A stretch of DNA of 49,656 nucleotides from CAYWTS01 sp964461265 (GCA_964461265.1 CAYWTS010000013.1:1-49656), one strand, 5' to 3'; shown: positions 8,162-16,341, counted from the stretch's first letter. Numbers and translations are program-made. Notes: generated by a model from the letters alone, not told the origin.

Positions 8162-9139
8162 ATGGATAAACCAAAAGTCCCTGCCGTAACAGGTCCTACC
8201 GCTTCGGGAAAATCCGATGTCGCTTACGAGCTTGCACTTCTTATTAGAAATAAATTACACAAAGAAACCGAAATTATTTCAGCCGATTCAAGACAGGTTT
8301 ATAAACACATTCCTGTTGTTACTTCACATCCGCCGTTAAAATATCTCAGGAAAATTAAACATCATTTCATTAATTGCCTTGAGCTTGATGAAGAATTTAA
8401 TGCAGGTGAATTCGGTAAATCAGGGAGAGAAATTATTAATAAATTGCTTAAACATAACAAAATACCTGTTGTTGCAGGCGGAAGCGGGCTATATATAAAA
8501 TCGCTTCTATATGGATTGTTTGAATTTGAAAGAGATGAGTTATTGGAAGAAGAAAGAAAAAAGATTCGTAAACATTTAACCCAGCAATTGGAAATTTATG
8601 GTGCAGAACAATTACTGATTGAACTAAGCAAGGTTGATCCTGAGTCTGCCTCAGGTATGCTGCCCTCCAATAAAAGACGTATTATCAGGGCACTTGAAAT
8701 ATATCATCTTACCGGTAAGACTTTATCTGCCTATCACAAACAAATACCTGATATAATTTTTGAACCTGTAATGTATGGACTGAAATGGGAAAGAGCATTT
8801 CTTTATGACAGAATAAATAAACGTGTTGAATTAATGCTTAACAGCGGACTTGTTGAGGAAATTCAAAAACTGAAAAACAAAGGATATAACTACACCGGTT
8901 ATAACTCGCTAAATACAGTGGGTGCTAAGGAGGTGTTCGATTACCTTGACAGCAAAATAAGTTACGACCGAATGTCAGAACTGATTAAACAAAACACCCG
9001 CCGGTTTGCAAAGCGTCAGATGACATGGTTCAGAAAAGATAAGAATATTAAGTGGGTAGAGATAAAAGAGCCATTCAGTCCCCAAAAAACCGCGTCTGTA
9101 ATTTTTAATGATTTTATTAATAAAATAACAGTAAAATAA
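8162..9139 (+). CDS. miaA: tRNA dimethylallyltransferase
   Basis: Adds the dimethylallyl group to N6 of adenosine 37 in tRNAs that read codons beginning with U. 325 residues. P-loop GPTASGKSDVAYEL (11-24), ISADSRQVYK (39-48), GGSGLYIKSLLYG, and RIIRALEIYHLTGKTLSAY are all present in family order. Last gene of the cdaA-pcm-miaA unit. A gene of the opposite strand ends 84 bases downstream. The gap holds only a weak inverted repeat (TTGTTA...TAACAA near 9148). Confidence 0.95.
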   Translation: MDKPKVPAVTGPTASGKSDVAYELALLIRNKLHKETEIISADSRQVYKHIPVVTSHPPLKYLRKIKHHFINCLELDEEFNAGEFGKSGREIINKLLKHNKIPVVAGGSGLYIKSLLYGLFEFERDELLEEERKKIRKHLTQQLEIYGAEQLLIELSKVDPESASGMLPSNKRRIIRALEIYHLTGKTLSAYHKQIPDIIFEPVMYGLKWERAFLYDRINKRVELMLNSGLVEEIQKLKNKGYNYTGYNSLNTVGAKEVFDYLDSKISYDRMSELIKQNTRRFAKRQMTWFRKDKNIKWVEIKEPFSPQKTASVIFNDFINKITVK

Positions 9140-9223
9140 ACCTGTAGTGTTGTTAATTTAACAATAATTCCCTCCATTGGATAAGTTTCTTAATTTTTTG
9201 AAATATATTGGTCTGAAGATTGC

Positions 9224-9892
9224 TTAATAAAATTTCAATCCCAGTCCTGCCATTTCCTTCAGCAGGGGGTGCGGACGGTATCGGTCTTCGCCAAAGTAAG
9301 ATTGTAAAGATGTGAGAACGTTATAAATCAAACCAACACCAAGCTTATCAGTCCATTCAAGCGGACCGTAAGGGTAGTTAGTACCAAGCTTCATTGCAGT
9401 ATCTATATCTTCACGCGATGCGGTCTTTTCAGCATAGACTTGTGCAGCTTCGTTAATAATCATCGAAATGATTCTCGGAAAAACAAGCCCGGGAACATCC
9501 GGCACCACAGAACATTCAATCTTCTGCTCACTGAAAAACTTTTTAACCTTTTCGGTTGTTTCATCATTTGTCAGTCTTGAAGGTGCAAGTTCAATTAGTT
9601 TTGTTTTTGAAATAGTTGGGTATAAACCTATTCCAATCAGCCTTTCCGGGTTTTTACAAACCGCTGCCTGTTCCCATACAGCAACACATAGTGATGAAGT
9701 AAGTATAGGCATAGATGGATTAAGTTCGGCATCGAGCTGTTTAATAATATCTGTTTTCTTTCCCCGCGGGTAGTTTGTGCATTCAACAGCTATATTTGTA
9801 TCTTTCAGGTTGTCTGTATACTCGCAATCTTTAAGCTTTAAGCGGAGTTCTTCTTTTATGTTTTCATCACCTGTCAGGAATATTTTTTTCAT
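9224..9892 (-). CDS. Shortened, catalytically degenerate 3-hydroxyacyl-CoA dehydrogenase-like protein
   Basis: 222 residues, against about 280-300 for the single-domain enzyme. The C-terminal half is a clear 3HCDH_C-type domain (DVPGLVFPRIISMIINEA, then IDTAMKLGTNYPYGPLEW and DKLGVGLIYNVLTSL). The N-terminal Rossmann part lacks the GxGxxG NAD loop. The segment that normally reads HFFNP, with the catalytic histidine, is here GLYPT, and the usual NR after the DxPG motif is PR. I infer that it does not work as an ordinary NAD-dependent dehydrogenase; it may bind acyl-CoA or partner another protein. Its ATG directly abuts the ATG of the opposite-strand gene. Confidence 0.75.
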   Translation of the reverse strand: MKKIFLTGDENIKEELRLKLKDCEYTDNLKDTNIAVECTNYPRGKKTDIIKQLDAELNPSMPILTSSLCVAVWEQAAVCKNPERLIGIGLYPTISKTKLIELAPSRLTNDETTEKVKKFFSEQKIECSVVPDVPGLVFPRIISMIINEAAQVYAEKTASREDIDTAMKLGTNYPYGPLEWTDKLGVGLIYNVLTSLQSYFGEDRYRPHPLLKEMAGLGLKFY

Positions 9893-10666
9893 ATGAAATT
9901 TGAAAATTTAAAAATAAAACTTGATAATTTATATAATACCTACAAAAAGAAATATTCTTCCAATGATCCTGTATGGCTTGTCCACCGTTTTTCATCCGAA
10001 AAAGATATAGAAATTGCCGGGCTCCTTGCATCATCATATTCTTACGGAAAGGTAGAAGTAATAAATAAATTTCTGAATCAGCTGTTTACACGTATCGGAA
10101 ATAAGCCATACGAATTTACCGCTAATTTCACTAAACGTAAAGATAATAAGTTTCTTGCGGATCTGAATTACAGATTTAATACAGGTGACAACCTGGCTAC
10201 GCTTTTAGAAAAAATAAGCAGCTGCCTGAGAAAATACGGAAGTCTTAAAACTCTTTTTCTTGAAAAATACTCTGAAAATGATGAAAATGTACTTAATGCA
10301 TTAATCAACTTTTGCTCTTTTTTTAATGAAAATCATAACAAAAATTCGTATTATAGATATCTAATACCAAATCCTGCAAATAAAAGTGCTTGCAAAAGAA
10401 TAAATTTATATCTAAGATGGATGGTAAGAAAAGACGAAATTGACAAAGGTATTTGGCAGGACGTAAATAAATCGAAACTCATAATGCCTGTAGACGTTCA
10501 CGTTGCAAGGATATCAAAAAAACTTGGTCTTGTAAAAAGGAAAAGCATTGATTTGAAATTTGCAATCGAGTTAACCGAAAAGCTGAAGCAATTCGATCCT
10601 CTTGACCCGGTTAAATATGATTTTGCTTTATGCCACGAGGATATGAAGTTTACTAAAACATTTTAA
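9893..10666 (+). CDS. TIGR02757 (DUF2400) family protein
   Basis: 257 residues. Family features: DPVWLVHRFSSEKDIEIAGL near the N-terminus, ASSYSYGKVEVINKFLNQLF, and near the C-terminus IMPVDVHVARISKKLGL followed by FDPLDPVKYDFALCHE. The VDVHV..I helix region resembles the helix-hairpin-helix DNA glycosylase fold, but no function is established that I know of. The start codon touches the start codon of the 3HCDH-like gene on the other strand (CATATG), leaving no intergenic DNA. bshA follows 43 bases downstream, partly taken up by a GC-rich hairpin. Confidence 0.8.
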   Translation: MKFENLKIKLDNLYNTYKKKYSSNDPVWLVHRFSSEKDIEIAGLLASSYSYGKVEVINKFLNQLFTRIGNKPYEFTANFTKRKDNKFLADLNYRFNTGDNLATLLEKISSCLRKYGSLKTLFLEKYSENDENVLNALINFCSFFNENHNKNSYYRYLIPNPANKSACKRINLYLRWMVRKDEIDKGIWQDVNKSKLIMPVDVHVARISKKLGLVKRKSIDLKFAIELTEKLKQFDPLDPVKYDFALCHEDMKFTKTF

Positions 10667-10690
10667 TTATAGATACCCGCTGAAGTTTAT

Positions 10691-10709
10691 CCCGCAAGGC
10701 GGGGCGGGA
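10691..10709 (+). repeat. GC-rich hairpin directly before the bshA start
   Basis: CCCGC (10691-10695) pairs with GCGGG (10699-10703), and GCGGGAA continues up to the ATG at 10710. It shares GGGGCGGGAAT with the larger hairpin at 35331-35359, so it is probably a dispersed element that now supplies the 5' leader and perhaps the start codon of bshA. Confidence 0.55.
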
Positions 10710-11879
10710 ATGAAAACAAACATGAAAATAGCAATATTATGTTACCCAACATACGGCGGAAGCGGTGTAGTAGCCACTGAGCTGGGACTTGAGCTTGCAA
10801 AACGCGGGCACGAAGTGCATTTCATTTCATACAACGTGCCGATGAGGTTGAAAAGCTTCTCTGAGAATATTTTTTTTCACAAAGTTGAAATGACATCCTA
10901 TCCCCTTTTCGATTTCCCGCTCTACAGCATAGCCCTTGCAAGCAAGGTTGTTGAAGTGGCAAAGTTCAACGGACTTGACCTCGTTCACGCACACTATGCA
11001 ATACCTCATGCAATGAGTGCTTTCCTGGGGCGTGAGATGATTAAGGAAGAATTTAAAAATAAAACGGGCAGCAATACACAGCCGAAAATTATTACTACTC
11101 TGCACGGCACCGATATAACGCTTATCGGGCTCGAAATAAGCTTTCTGCCCGCTATGAAATTCTCAATCGAACATTCAGACGGAGTAACTGCAGTATCAAG
11201 CTATCTGAAAGTAAAAACAATTTCGCAGTATAATGTGAAAAAAGAGATCGAAGTTATACCTAATTTTATAGACCCGAAAGAATATACAAGAATAGAAAAT
11301 GAAGAAACAAAATGCTTAAAGGAAAGAATCGCAAAAAACGGGGAAAAAATTCTTGTCCATACCTCTAACTTCAGACCCCTGAAAAGAGTAGAAGACTGCA
11401 TACGTATATTTGATGCGGTTAAAAAGAAAATTCCTTCAAAGCTTTTACTAATTGGCGACGGACCAAACCGAAGTGCATGCGAATATCTTGCAAAAGACCT
11501 TGGGCTTTATGACGATGTAACGTTTTACGGCAACCTTGATTCGTTTATAGAAATCCTCTCAGTTTCCGATTTATTTTTAATGCCCTCGCAGTCCGAAAGC
11601 TTCGGACTCTCGGCACTTGAGGCGATGGCGTGTAATGTTCCCGTTATTTCCTCAAATGCTGGTGGATTGCCGGAGCTTAACCTGCACGGAGAAACCGGCT
11701 ACATAGCAGAAATAGGTGACACACAAAAGATGTCGGATTACGCTGTTGACCTGCTTTCAAACGCTAAAAAATACGGGATTTTCTCGAATAATGCACGCGA
11801 ACGTGCTGTAACACTATTTTCTACTGAAAATGTTATACCGATGTATGAGAGGTATTATGAGGAAGTGCTGAGGAAGTGA
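10710..11879 (+). CDS. bshA: N-acetyl-alpha-D-glucosaminyl L-malate synthase (bacillithiol synthesis)
   Basis: First enzyme of bacillithiol synthesis: transfers GlcNAc from UDP-GlcNAc to L-malate. 389 residues, GT4 fold. The N-terminus KIAILCYPTYGGSGVVATEL and LVHAHYAIPHAMSAFL are diagnostic of BshA, and the GT4 E-x7-E region reads ESFGLSALEAMACNVPVISS. An alternative ATG lies at 10722, four residues in; the first was kept because known BshA proteins have a few residues before KI. No bshB or bshC lies in the window. The DinB-family protein at 43624 belongs to a fold that includes bacillithiol transferases. Confidence 0.92.
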   Translation: MKTNMKIAILCYPTYGGSGVVATELGLELAKRGHEVHFISYNVPMRLKSFSENIFFHKVEMTSYPLFDFPLYSIALASKVVEVAKFNGLDLVHAHYAIPHAMSAFLGREMIKEEFKNKTGSNTQPKIITTLHGTDITLIGLEISFLPAMKFSIEHSDGVTAVSSYLKVKTISQYNVKKEIEVIPNFIDPKEYTRIENEETKCLKERIAKNGEKILVHTSNFRPLKRVEDCIRIFDAVKKKIPSKLLLIGDGPNRSACEYLAKDLGLYDDVTFYGNLDSFIEILSVSDLFLMPSQSESFGLSALEAMACNVPVISSNAGGLPELNLHGETGYIAEIGDTQKMSDYAVDLLSNAKKYGIFSNNARERAVTLFSTENVIPMYERYYEEVLRK

Positions 11880-12066
11880 AAAAAATACATTTGAAAAAGA
11901 TCAGTAACCTCGAGCCGGAAATAAGATTTAATTTTACAATCTTTTACATCCTAACGGAACATTATTATTTTTAAGCAGGTTATAACATTTGAACTTTTTT
12001 TGACTAAATTTCTAAATTGACATAAAAACCTTTATTAATTATCCTGCATCTAAATAAGTACCGAAA

Positions 12067-12540
12067 ATGAAAAACATCCTGTTGATACTGCCCGTAATTA
12101 TAATAACCACGGTTTCGAATGCACAGTTCAAGGATATTCCCTATGAAACAAAGACTAAGCTGAAATCAAACAATTTAATTCTTGGGTTTATCAATCCTAA
12201 GAATTTTTCCATAAACCACACGTTCAGCATGTCATACGGCACATACGGTGATGCATCAGTCTCGCTGGCTTCATATACAGCAACCCTATCATACCAGATA
12301 CTGAAAAATCTGAACATCAGCGCCGATGTAACTATGCAGTATTCACCTTTTGCAAAGATCGGTTCCCAGAGCAATGCATTCAACAAGGAATTTCAGAATT
12401 CATTTAATGGTATTAACTTAAGCCGCGTATCGCTGAATTATCGTCCGTTTAAGAATATGTTTATATCCATCGACTACTATAATATTAAAAATAACTACCT
12501 TTTCTGGGATAATTATTATAACCGCTGGACAGATTTTTAA
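12067..12540 (+). CDS. Small secreted protein, possible outer-membrane barrel fragment
   Basis: 157 residues with a clear signal peptide (MKNILLILPVIIITTVSNAQ). The mature part has alternating polar and hydrophobic stretches (ASVSLASYTATLSYQIL, LNISADVTMQYSPF) and ends in short aromatic-rich strands (NMFISIDYYN, NNYLFWDNYYNRW), suggestive of periplasmic or outer-membrane beta structure. I do not recognise the family. It lies 187 bases after bshA. A TTGACA at 12017 has only a weak partner at 12040 (TATCCTGC). The LytR_C gene starts 32 bases downstream. Confidence 0.7.
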   Translation: MKNILLILPVIIITTVSNAQFKDIPYETKTKLKSNNLILGFINPKNFSINHTFSMSYGTYGDASVSLASYTATLSYQILKNLNISADVTMQYSPFAKIGSQSNAFNKEFQNSFNGINLSRVSLNYRPFKNMFISIDYYNIKNNYLFWDNYYNRWTDF

Positions 12541-12572
12541 AACATTTAGGTCCAAAAAGAAACTGATTTTTA

Positions 12573-13046
12573 TTGGACAAGCTTAAAAATTACTCACTTA
12601 ATATTATCATAGTTCTTGCTGCCGTTACAGCAGTTTACCTCGCTTACAGTTTTATAAGGCACACAACTTCATCTTCATCTTCAAACGATATTAAATCAAA
12701 AATCGATACACTAACAAACCGTGTAACAAAACAGCCAACAGGAAAGATTCTTCAGATCGACGTACAGAACGGAACCAAAACGAAAGGCATTGCAGAAAAA
12801 GTAACCGATTATCTCAGGAAAAACGGATTCGACGTGGTAGAGATGGGAAATTACTCAAACCAGGATATACAAAAAACACTGGTTATTGACCGTGCCGGAA
12901 ACATTAAAAATGCAAAACTGCTTGCAGCATCGCTTGGTGTATCCGAGAAAAACGTTATCCAGCAGATGAACAAAAATTATTTTCTTGATGCAACAATTGT
13001 AATCGGCAAAGATTACCAGGAACTAAACCCTTTTAAAACCAGATAA
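12573..13046 (+). CDS. Membrane-anchored LytR C-terminal domain protein
   Basis: 157 residues starting with TTG; the next methionine is inside the domain, so the TTG is needed. One N-terminal transmembrane segment (about residues 8-28, IIIVLAAVTAVYLAYSF), a serine-rich linker, then a LytR_C domain (GKILQIDVQNGTKTKGIAEK, VTDYLRKNGFDVVEMGNY, ending DATIVIGKDYQEL). In other bacteria this domain accompanies LCP cell-wall ligases or stands alone; its ligand is unknown. It ends 2 bases before rsfS, so the two are co-transcribed. Confidence 0.82.
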   Translation: MDKLKNYSLNIIIVLAAVTAVYLAYSFIRHTTSSSSSNDIKSKIDTLTNRVTKQPTGKILQIDVQNGTKTKGIAEKVTDYLRKNGFDVVEMGNYSNQDIQKTLVIDRAGNIKNAKLLAASLGVSEKNVIQQMNKNYFLDATIVIGKDYQELNPFKTR

Positions 13047-13048
13047 AT

Positions 13049-13420
13049 TTGGCAGGAAAAAAACAAACCAAACCGAAATCAGAAAAATTAGCACTTCAGC
13101 TCGCTAAGTTAGCCCTCACAAAAAAGGCAACCGACATAAAAATCCTTAACCTCGCCGGCTTAACAACCATTACAGATTTTTTTGTAATCTGTACCGGCAG
13201 CTCCGATACACATATTAAAGCCATCACCGATGCTATTGTAGCCGGCTCTAAAAAACTGGGCGAAAAGCCCTGGCATAAAGAAGGAATTAGCTCATACAGG
13301 TGGGTTCTACTGGATTATGTTGAGGTGGTTGTTCACATCTTTTTAAATGAAACCCGCGCATTCTACGGACTTGAAAAGCTCTGGGGAGACGCAGTAGTTA
13401 CTGAAATCTCAGATTCGTGA
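13049..13420 (+). CDS. rsfS: Ribosomal silencing factor RsfS
   Basis: Binds ribosomal protein uL14 and blocks subunit joining, slowing translation during starvation. 123 residues, full length for the family. Diagnostic stretch: ATDIKILNLAGLTTITDFFV, then CTGSSDTHIKAI, KPWHKEGISSYRWVLLDY, and VVVHIFLNETRAFYGLEKLW. Starts with TTG; the protein contains no other methionine, so this start is certain. Convergent with accC on the other strand. Confidence 0.95.
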   Translation: MAGKKQTKPKSEKLALQLAKLALTKKATDIKILNLAGLTTITDFFVICTGSSDTHIKAITDAIVAGSKKLGEKPWHKEGISSYRWVLLDYVEVVVHIFLNETRAFYGLEKLWGDAVVTEISDS

Positions 13421-13428
13421 TTTAAGAC

Positions 13429-13468
13429 TTGAGATTTATACTTTAATCCCAAATGTATAATATCTCAA
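13429..13468. terminator. Possible bidirectional terminator between rsfS and accC
   Basis: TTGAGAT (13429-13435) pairs with ATCTCAA (13462-13468), with TATAC/GTATA pairing further in. The stem is AT-rich with a large loop and lies between the two convergent stop codons, so it could serve both genes. Confidence 0.4.
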
Positions 13469-13469
13469 A

Positions 13470-14807
13470 TTAAGTTATTTCGTTCTTCTCTATAAAACCT
13501 GTATCATAATTACCTTCCTGAAATACGGCATTCTGCATGACCTTTTTATGGAAGGGTATTGTGCTGTGGATACCCTCTATCACAAATTCATCAAGTGAGC
13601 GGTACATTTTAGCGATTGCCTCATTCCTTGTATCTGCATAAACTATAAGCTTCGCTATCATCGAATCGTAGTAAGGTGGCATAATATACCCGGCATAACC
13701 ATGTGTATCTACTCTTACACCCAGTCCGCCCGGAATGTGGAAGGTTGTGATTTTCCCCGGTGAAGGTGCAAAATTTTTATCCGGATTTTCTGCATTTATC
13801 CGGCATTCTATTGAATGTCCTATACGCTTTACTTTCCTTACGCGTATTCTTAAACCTGCAGCAACACTGATCTGTTCCCGGATCAGGTCAACATTTGTAA
13901 CCATTTCAGTAACCGGGTGTTCAACCTGAATACGGGTATTCATTTCCATAAAATAAAAATTCTTATTCTTATCCACTATAAACTCCACAGTTCCGGCACC
14001 TTCGTAACGAACACCTTTTGCTCCTTTAACTGCTGCCGTTCCCATCGCTTCCCTTACTTCATCATCGATAAACGGTGAGGGAGTCTCCTCAATTAATTTC
14101 TGGTGCCGGCGTTGTATCGTGCAGTCACGCTCTCCGAGGTGGACAACGTTACCATGCATATCGCCAAGAACCTGTATTTCGATATGTCTTGGCTCTTCAA
14201 CGAACTTTTCAACATACACATCACCATTGCCGAATGCACTTAATGCTTCGCTGGTTGCCATGTTAAAATTATTCTCTAATTCATCTTCCGTATGAACAAT
14301 CCGCATACCCTTGCCGCCTCCGCCTGCGGAAGCTTTTATCATTACGGGATAGCCAAACTGAGCTGCAATTTGCTTTGCTTCATCAGCAGTCTTTACAACA
14401 CCGTCACTTCCCGGTACTACAGGTACGCCGGACTTCTTCATCGTTTCCTTAGCATAAGCCTTATCACCCATTGAATTAATCATTTCGGGAGAAGGGCCTA
14501 TGAATTTAATTCCCGAATTAGCACAAATTCCTGAAAATTCAGCATTCTCAGCTAAAAAACCATACCCTGGATGTATAGCTTCAGCACCGGTAATTTCGGC
14601 TGCTGCTATAATTCTTGGGATATTCAGATAGCTTTCACGCGATGGCGGAGGACCTATGCAAACTGCTTCATCGGCAAACCTGATATGAAGGGATTCACGG
14701 TCAGCTTCCGAATAAACGGCAACTGTTTTTATCCCCATTTCCCTGCATGTGCGGATAATCCTTAGAGCTATCTCACCCCTATTTGCTATGAGAATTTTCT
14801 TAAACAC
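13470..14807 (-). CDS. accC: Acetyl-CoA carboxylase, biotin carboxylase subunit
   Basis: ATP-dependent carboxylation of biotin on BCCP, the first half-reaction of fatty acid synthesis. 445 residues. N-terminal ILIANRGEIALRIIRTCREM, ATP-grasp glycine loop SAGGGGKGMRIVH, GERDCTIQRRHQKLIEE, and MNTRIQVEHPVTEM are all intact. Transcribed after accB with a 24-base gap, in the common efp-accB-accC order. Confidence 0.96.
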   Translation of the reverse strand: MFKKILIANRGEIALRIIRTCREMGIKTVAVYSEADRESLHIRFADEAVCIGPPPSRESYLNIPRIIAAAEITGAEAIHPGYGFLAENAEFSGICANSGIKFIGPSPEMINSMGDKAYAKETMKKSGVPVVPGSDGVVKTADEAKQIAAQFGYPVMIKASAGGGGKGMRIVHTEDELENNFNMATSEALSAFGNGDVYVEKFVEEPRHIEIQVLGDMHGNVVHLGERDCTIQRRHQKLIEETPSPFIDDEVREAMGTAAVKGAKGVRYEGAGTVEFIVDKNKNFYFMEMNTRIQVEHPVTEMVTNVDLIREQISVAAGLRIRVRKVKRIGHSIECRINAENPDKNFAPSPGKITTFHIPGGLGVRVDTHGYAGYIMPPYYDSMIAKLIVYADTRNEAIAKMYRSLDEFVIEGIHSTIPFHKKVMQNAVFQEGNYDTGFIEKNEIT

Positions 14808-14831
14808 TTTGAGTGAATTTTAATTTCAAAT

Positions 14832-15353
14832 TTATATAACCTCTATTAGGAACAGCACCTGATCGTACTCAACAGGCTGTGCATTTTCAACCAGTATCTT
14901 AACAATTCTGCCTTCAACTTCGCTTTCTATTTCATTCATCAGCTTCATAGCTTCTATAATACACAATACTGTTCCTTTTGCAACGTTCTGCCCTACCTGA
15001 ACGTAGGGGTCAGCGTTTGGTGAGGGTGCTCTGTAGAATGTTCCTACAATAGGAGAGCGGACTTCCTTAATGTTCGTTGTGACCGCGGGAGGTTTTACTT
15101 CGGGTTTTGCCTCAGCAACAACTTGTACTGGCTCTGCCGGCGGTGCAGCAGTTTGTGCGGGCATCTGGGGTACAATATTCTGTACCGGAGGGACATAGCT
15201 GATTACTTGCTGCGGTTCCGGAACAGTGTTTTTTGCAAGCCGGACCTTAATGCCTTCTTCTTCTATTTCAAGTTCCGTTACTCCGCTTCCGTCAAGCAGC
15301 TTAATTAATTTTTTTATGTAGTTTAAATCAGTCTTCATATGCTTATCCTGCAC
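14832..15353 (-). CDS. accB: Acetyl-CoA carboxylase, biotin carboxyl carrier protein
   Basis: Carries biotin between the carboxylase and transferase subunits. 173 residues: an N-terminal helical region, a Pro/Ala/Val-rich mobile linker (about 44-95), and a biotinyl domain with the biotinylation site EAMKLMNEIE (Lys near 137) and the Pro/Ala-rich thumb segment YRAPSPNADPYV. An internal ATG (residue 6, MKTDLNYIKK) could be the true start. Confidence 0.95.
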   Translation of the reverse strand: MQDKHMKTDLNYIKKLIKLLDGSGVTELEIEEEGIKVRLAKNTVPEPQQVISYVPPVQNIVPQMPAQTAAPPAEPVQVVAEAKPEVKPPAVTTNIKEVRSPIVGTFYRAPSPNADPYVQVGQNVAKGTVLCIIEAMKLMNEIESEVEGRIVKILVENAQPVEYDQVLFLIEVI

Positions 15354-15411
15354 TCAATAAGAGTACAATTTAAATTTAATAAAAAAACCCATTTTACCCG
15401 GAGATAATTTT

Positions 15412-15523
15412 AAAGTTCTAAATCCAAAGTTCAAATTAAGCTCAAATAACAAAATCCAAATACGAAAAAAAATTATTTGACATTTAGATTTTGAACTTAT
15501 TATAGTATTTGAACTTTGATAAT
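15412..15523. repeat. Intergenic tract of degenerate 7-bp repeats, partly inverted
   Basis: The gap between efp and accB reads in 7-base units: AAAGTTC (15412), TAAATCC, AAAGTTC, AAATTAA, GCTCAAA, TAACAAA, ATCCAAA and so on, turning into units of opposite sense (ATTTGAC, ATTTAGA). AAAGTTCAAAT at 15426-15436 is exactly inverted at 15507-15517. It belongs to the same class as tracts near 20195, 23861, 32495 and 44162. Confidence 0.6.
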
Positions 15524-15551
15524 TAAATTAAAAAATAAGCTGTTATGCAGT

Positions 15552-16115
15552 TTATTTTTTTACTCTCTCTAAATACGCCCCTGTCCTTGTATCAACCTTA
15601 ATTAAATCGCCTTCATTAATGAATAGAGGTACATTAATGGTTGCTCCTGTTTCAACTTTAGCGGGTTTCGTTCCGCTTGTGGCAGTATCGCCTTTAACTC
15701 CGGGCGGTGCTTCAATTACTTTTAAATTAACATGCGGAGGTATCTCAATCGAAATGGGTTTCTCGCCGTCGAACATAATCTGCGCTGATTCACCTTCTTT
15801 CAGAAAGGCGCTTTGTTCACCCAAAATATCATCCGGTATCGAAACCTGGTCATAGTTACTGGTATCCATAAATACATAGCCCGTTCCGTCATGGTATAGA
15901 TACTGGAAGTTACGTGTTTCAAGTCTAACAATATCTATAGTTTCACCCGATCGGAAACGGTTTTCAATCATTTTCCCGTTTTTCAGGTTCTTCATTTTAA
16001 CCTGGTAAAATGCCCTTAAATTTCCGGGTGTGCGGTGTTCCCAATGCACAACTACGTGTAATTCACCATTATATTTGATAACTAAGCCGTTCCTTAAATC
16101 TGAAGTAGAACCCAT
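15552..16115 (-). CDS. efp: Translation elongation factor P
   Basis: Enters the ribosomal E site and relieves stalling at consecutive prolines. 187 residues with the three EF-P domains (KOW-like N-terminus; TGYVFMDTSNYDQVSI; C-terminal VPLFINEGDLIKVDTRTGAYLERVKK). The domain I loop reads EHRTPGNLRAF, so the tip position that carries the modified Lys or Arg in E. coli, Bacillus or Pseudomonas is Asn32. On the minus strand, AAGGAG lies 17 bases before the ATG, further than usual. First gene of efp-accB-accC. Confidence 0.95.
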   Translation of the reverse strand: MGSTSDLRNGLVIKYNGELHVVVHWEHRTPGNLRAFYQVKMKNLKNGKMIENRFRSGETIDIVRLETRNFQYLYHDGTGYVFMDTSNYDQVSIPDDILGEQSAFLKEGESAQIMFDGEKPISIEIPPHVNLKVIEAPPGVKGDTATSGTKPAKVETGATINVPLFINEGDLIKVDTRTGAYLERVKK

Positions 16116-16127
16116 AAAATCTTAAAG

Positions 16128-16182
16128 TACTCCTTAATTAGAAAATTGACAGTTTTTGATAAAAACCTGTTACTTTTGGGGG
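16128..16182 (+). repeat. 55-bp left flank of the scaffold gap
   Basis: This segment is base-for-base identical to 16283-16337 on the other side of the N run. The identity ends exactly at the Ns on the left and begins exactly after them on the right, so it is best read as one sequence present twice through scaffolding. Confidence 0.95.
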
Positions 16183-16282
16183 NNNNNNNNNNNNNNNNNN
16201 NNNNNNNNNNNNNNNNNNNNNNNNNNNNNNNNNNNNNNNNNNNNNNNNNNNNNNNNNNNNNNNNNNNNNNNNNNNNNNNNNN
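16183..16282. other. Scaffold gap of 100 N
   Basis: A round-number run of Ns as inserted by scaffolders. Both flanks are the same 55 bases, so no sequence is likely to be missing. Collapsing the join leaves efp and gapA divergently transcribed with about 418 bases between them. Confidence 0.97.
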
Positions 16283-16337
16283 TACTCCTTAATTAGAAAA
16301 TTGACAGTTTTTGATAAAAACCTGTTACTTTTGGGGG
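16283..16337 (+). repeat. 55-bp right flank of the scaffold gap
   Basis: Exact copy of 16128-16182. It contains TTGACA and TACTTTTG 21 bases apart on the plus strand, a possible weak promoter directed towards gapA. Confidence 0.95.
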
Positions 16338-16341
16338 ATTT

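Noticed and set aside
12017..12047. TTGACA at 12017 as an E. coli-type -35 box
   Set aside because: No TATAAT at 16-18 bases, and the genome elsewhere uses TANNTTTG; the partner at 12040 is weak.
15354..15551. Riboswitch or leader RNA upstream of accB
   Set aside because: The gap is explained by AT-rich 7-base repeats with an inverted half; no conserved riboswitch core is visible.
16128..16337. Tandem 55-bp direct repeat in the efp-gapA region as a regulatory feature
   Set aside because: The identity coincides exactly with the edges of the N run, which is the mark of a scaffolding artefact.
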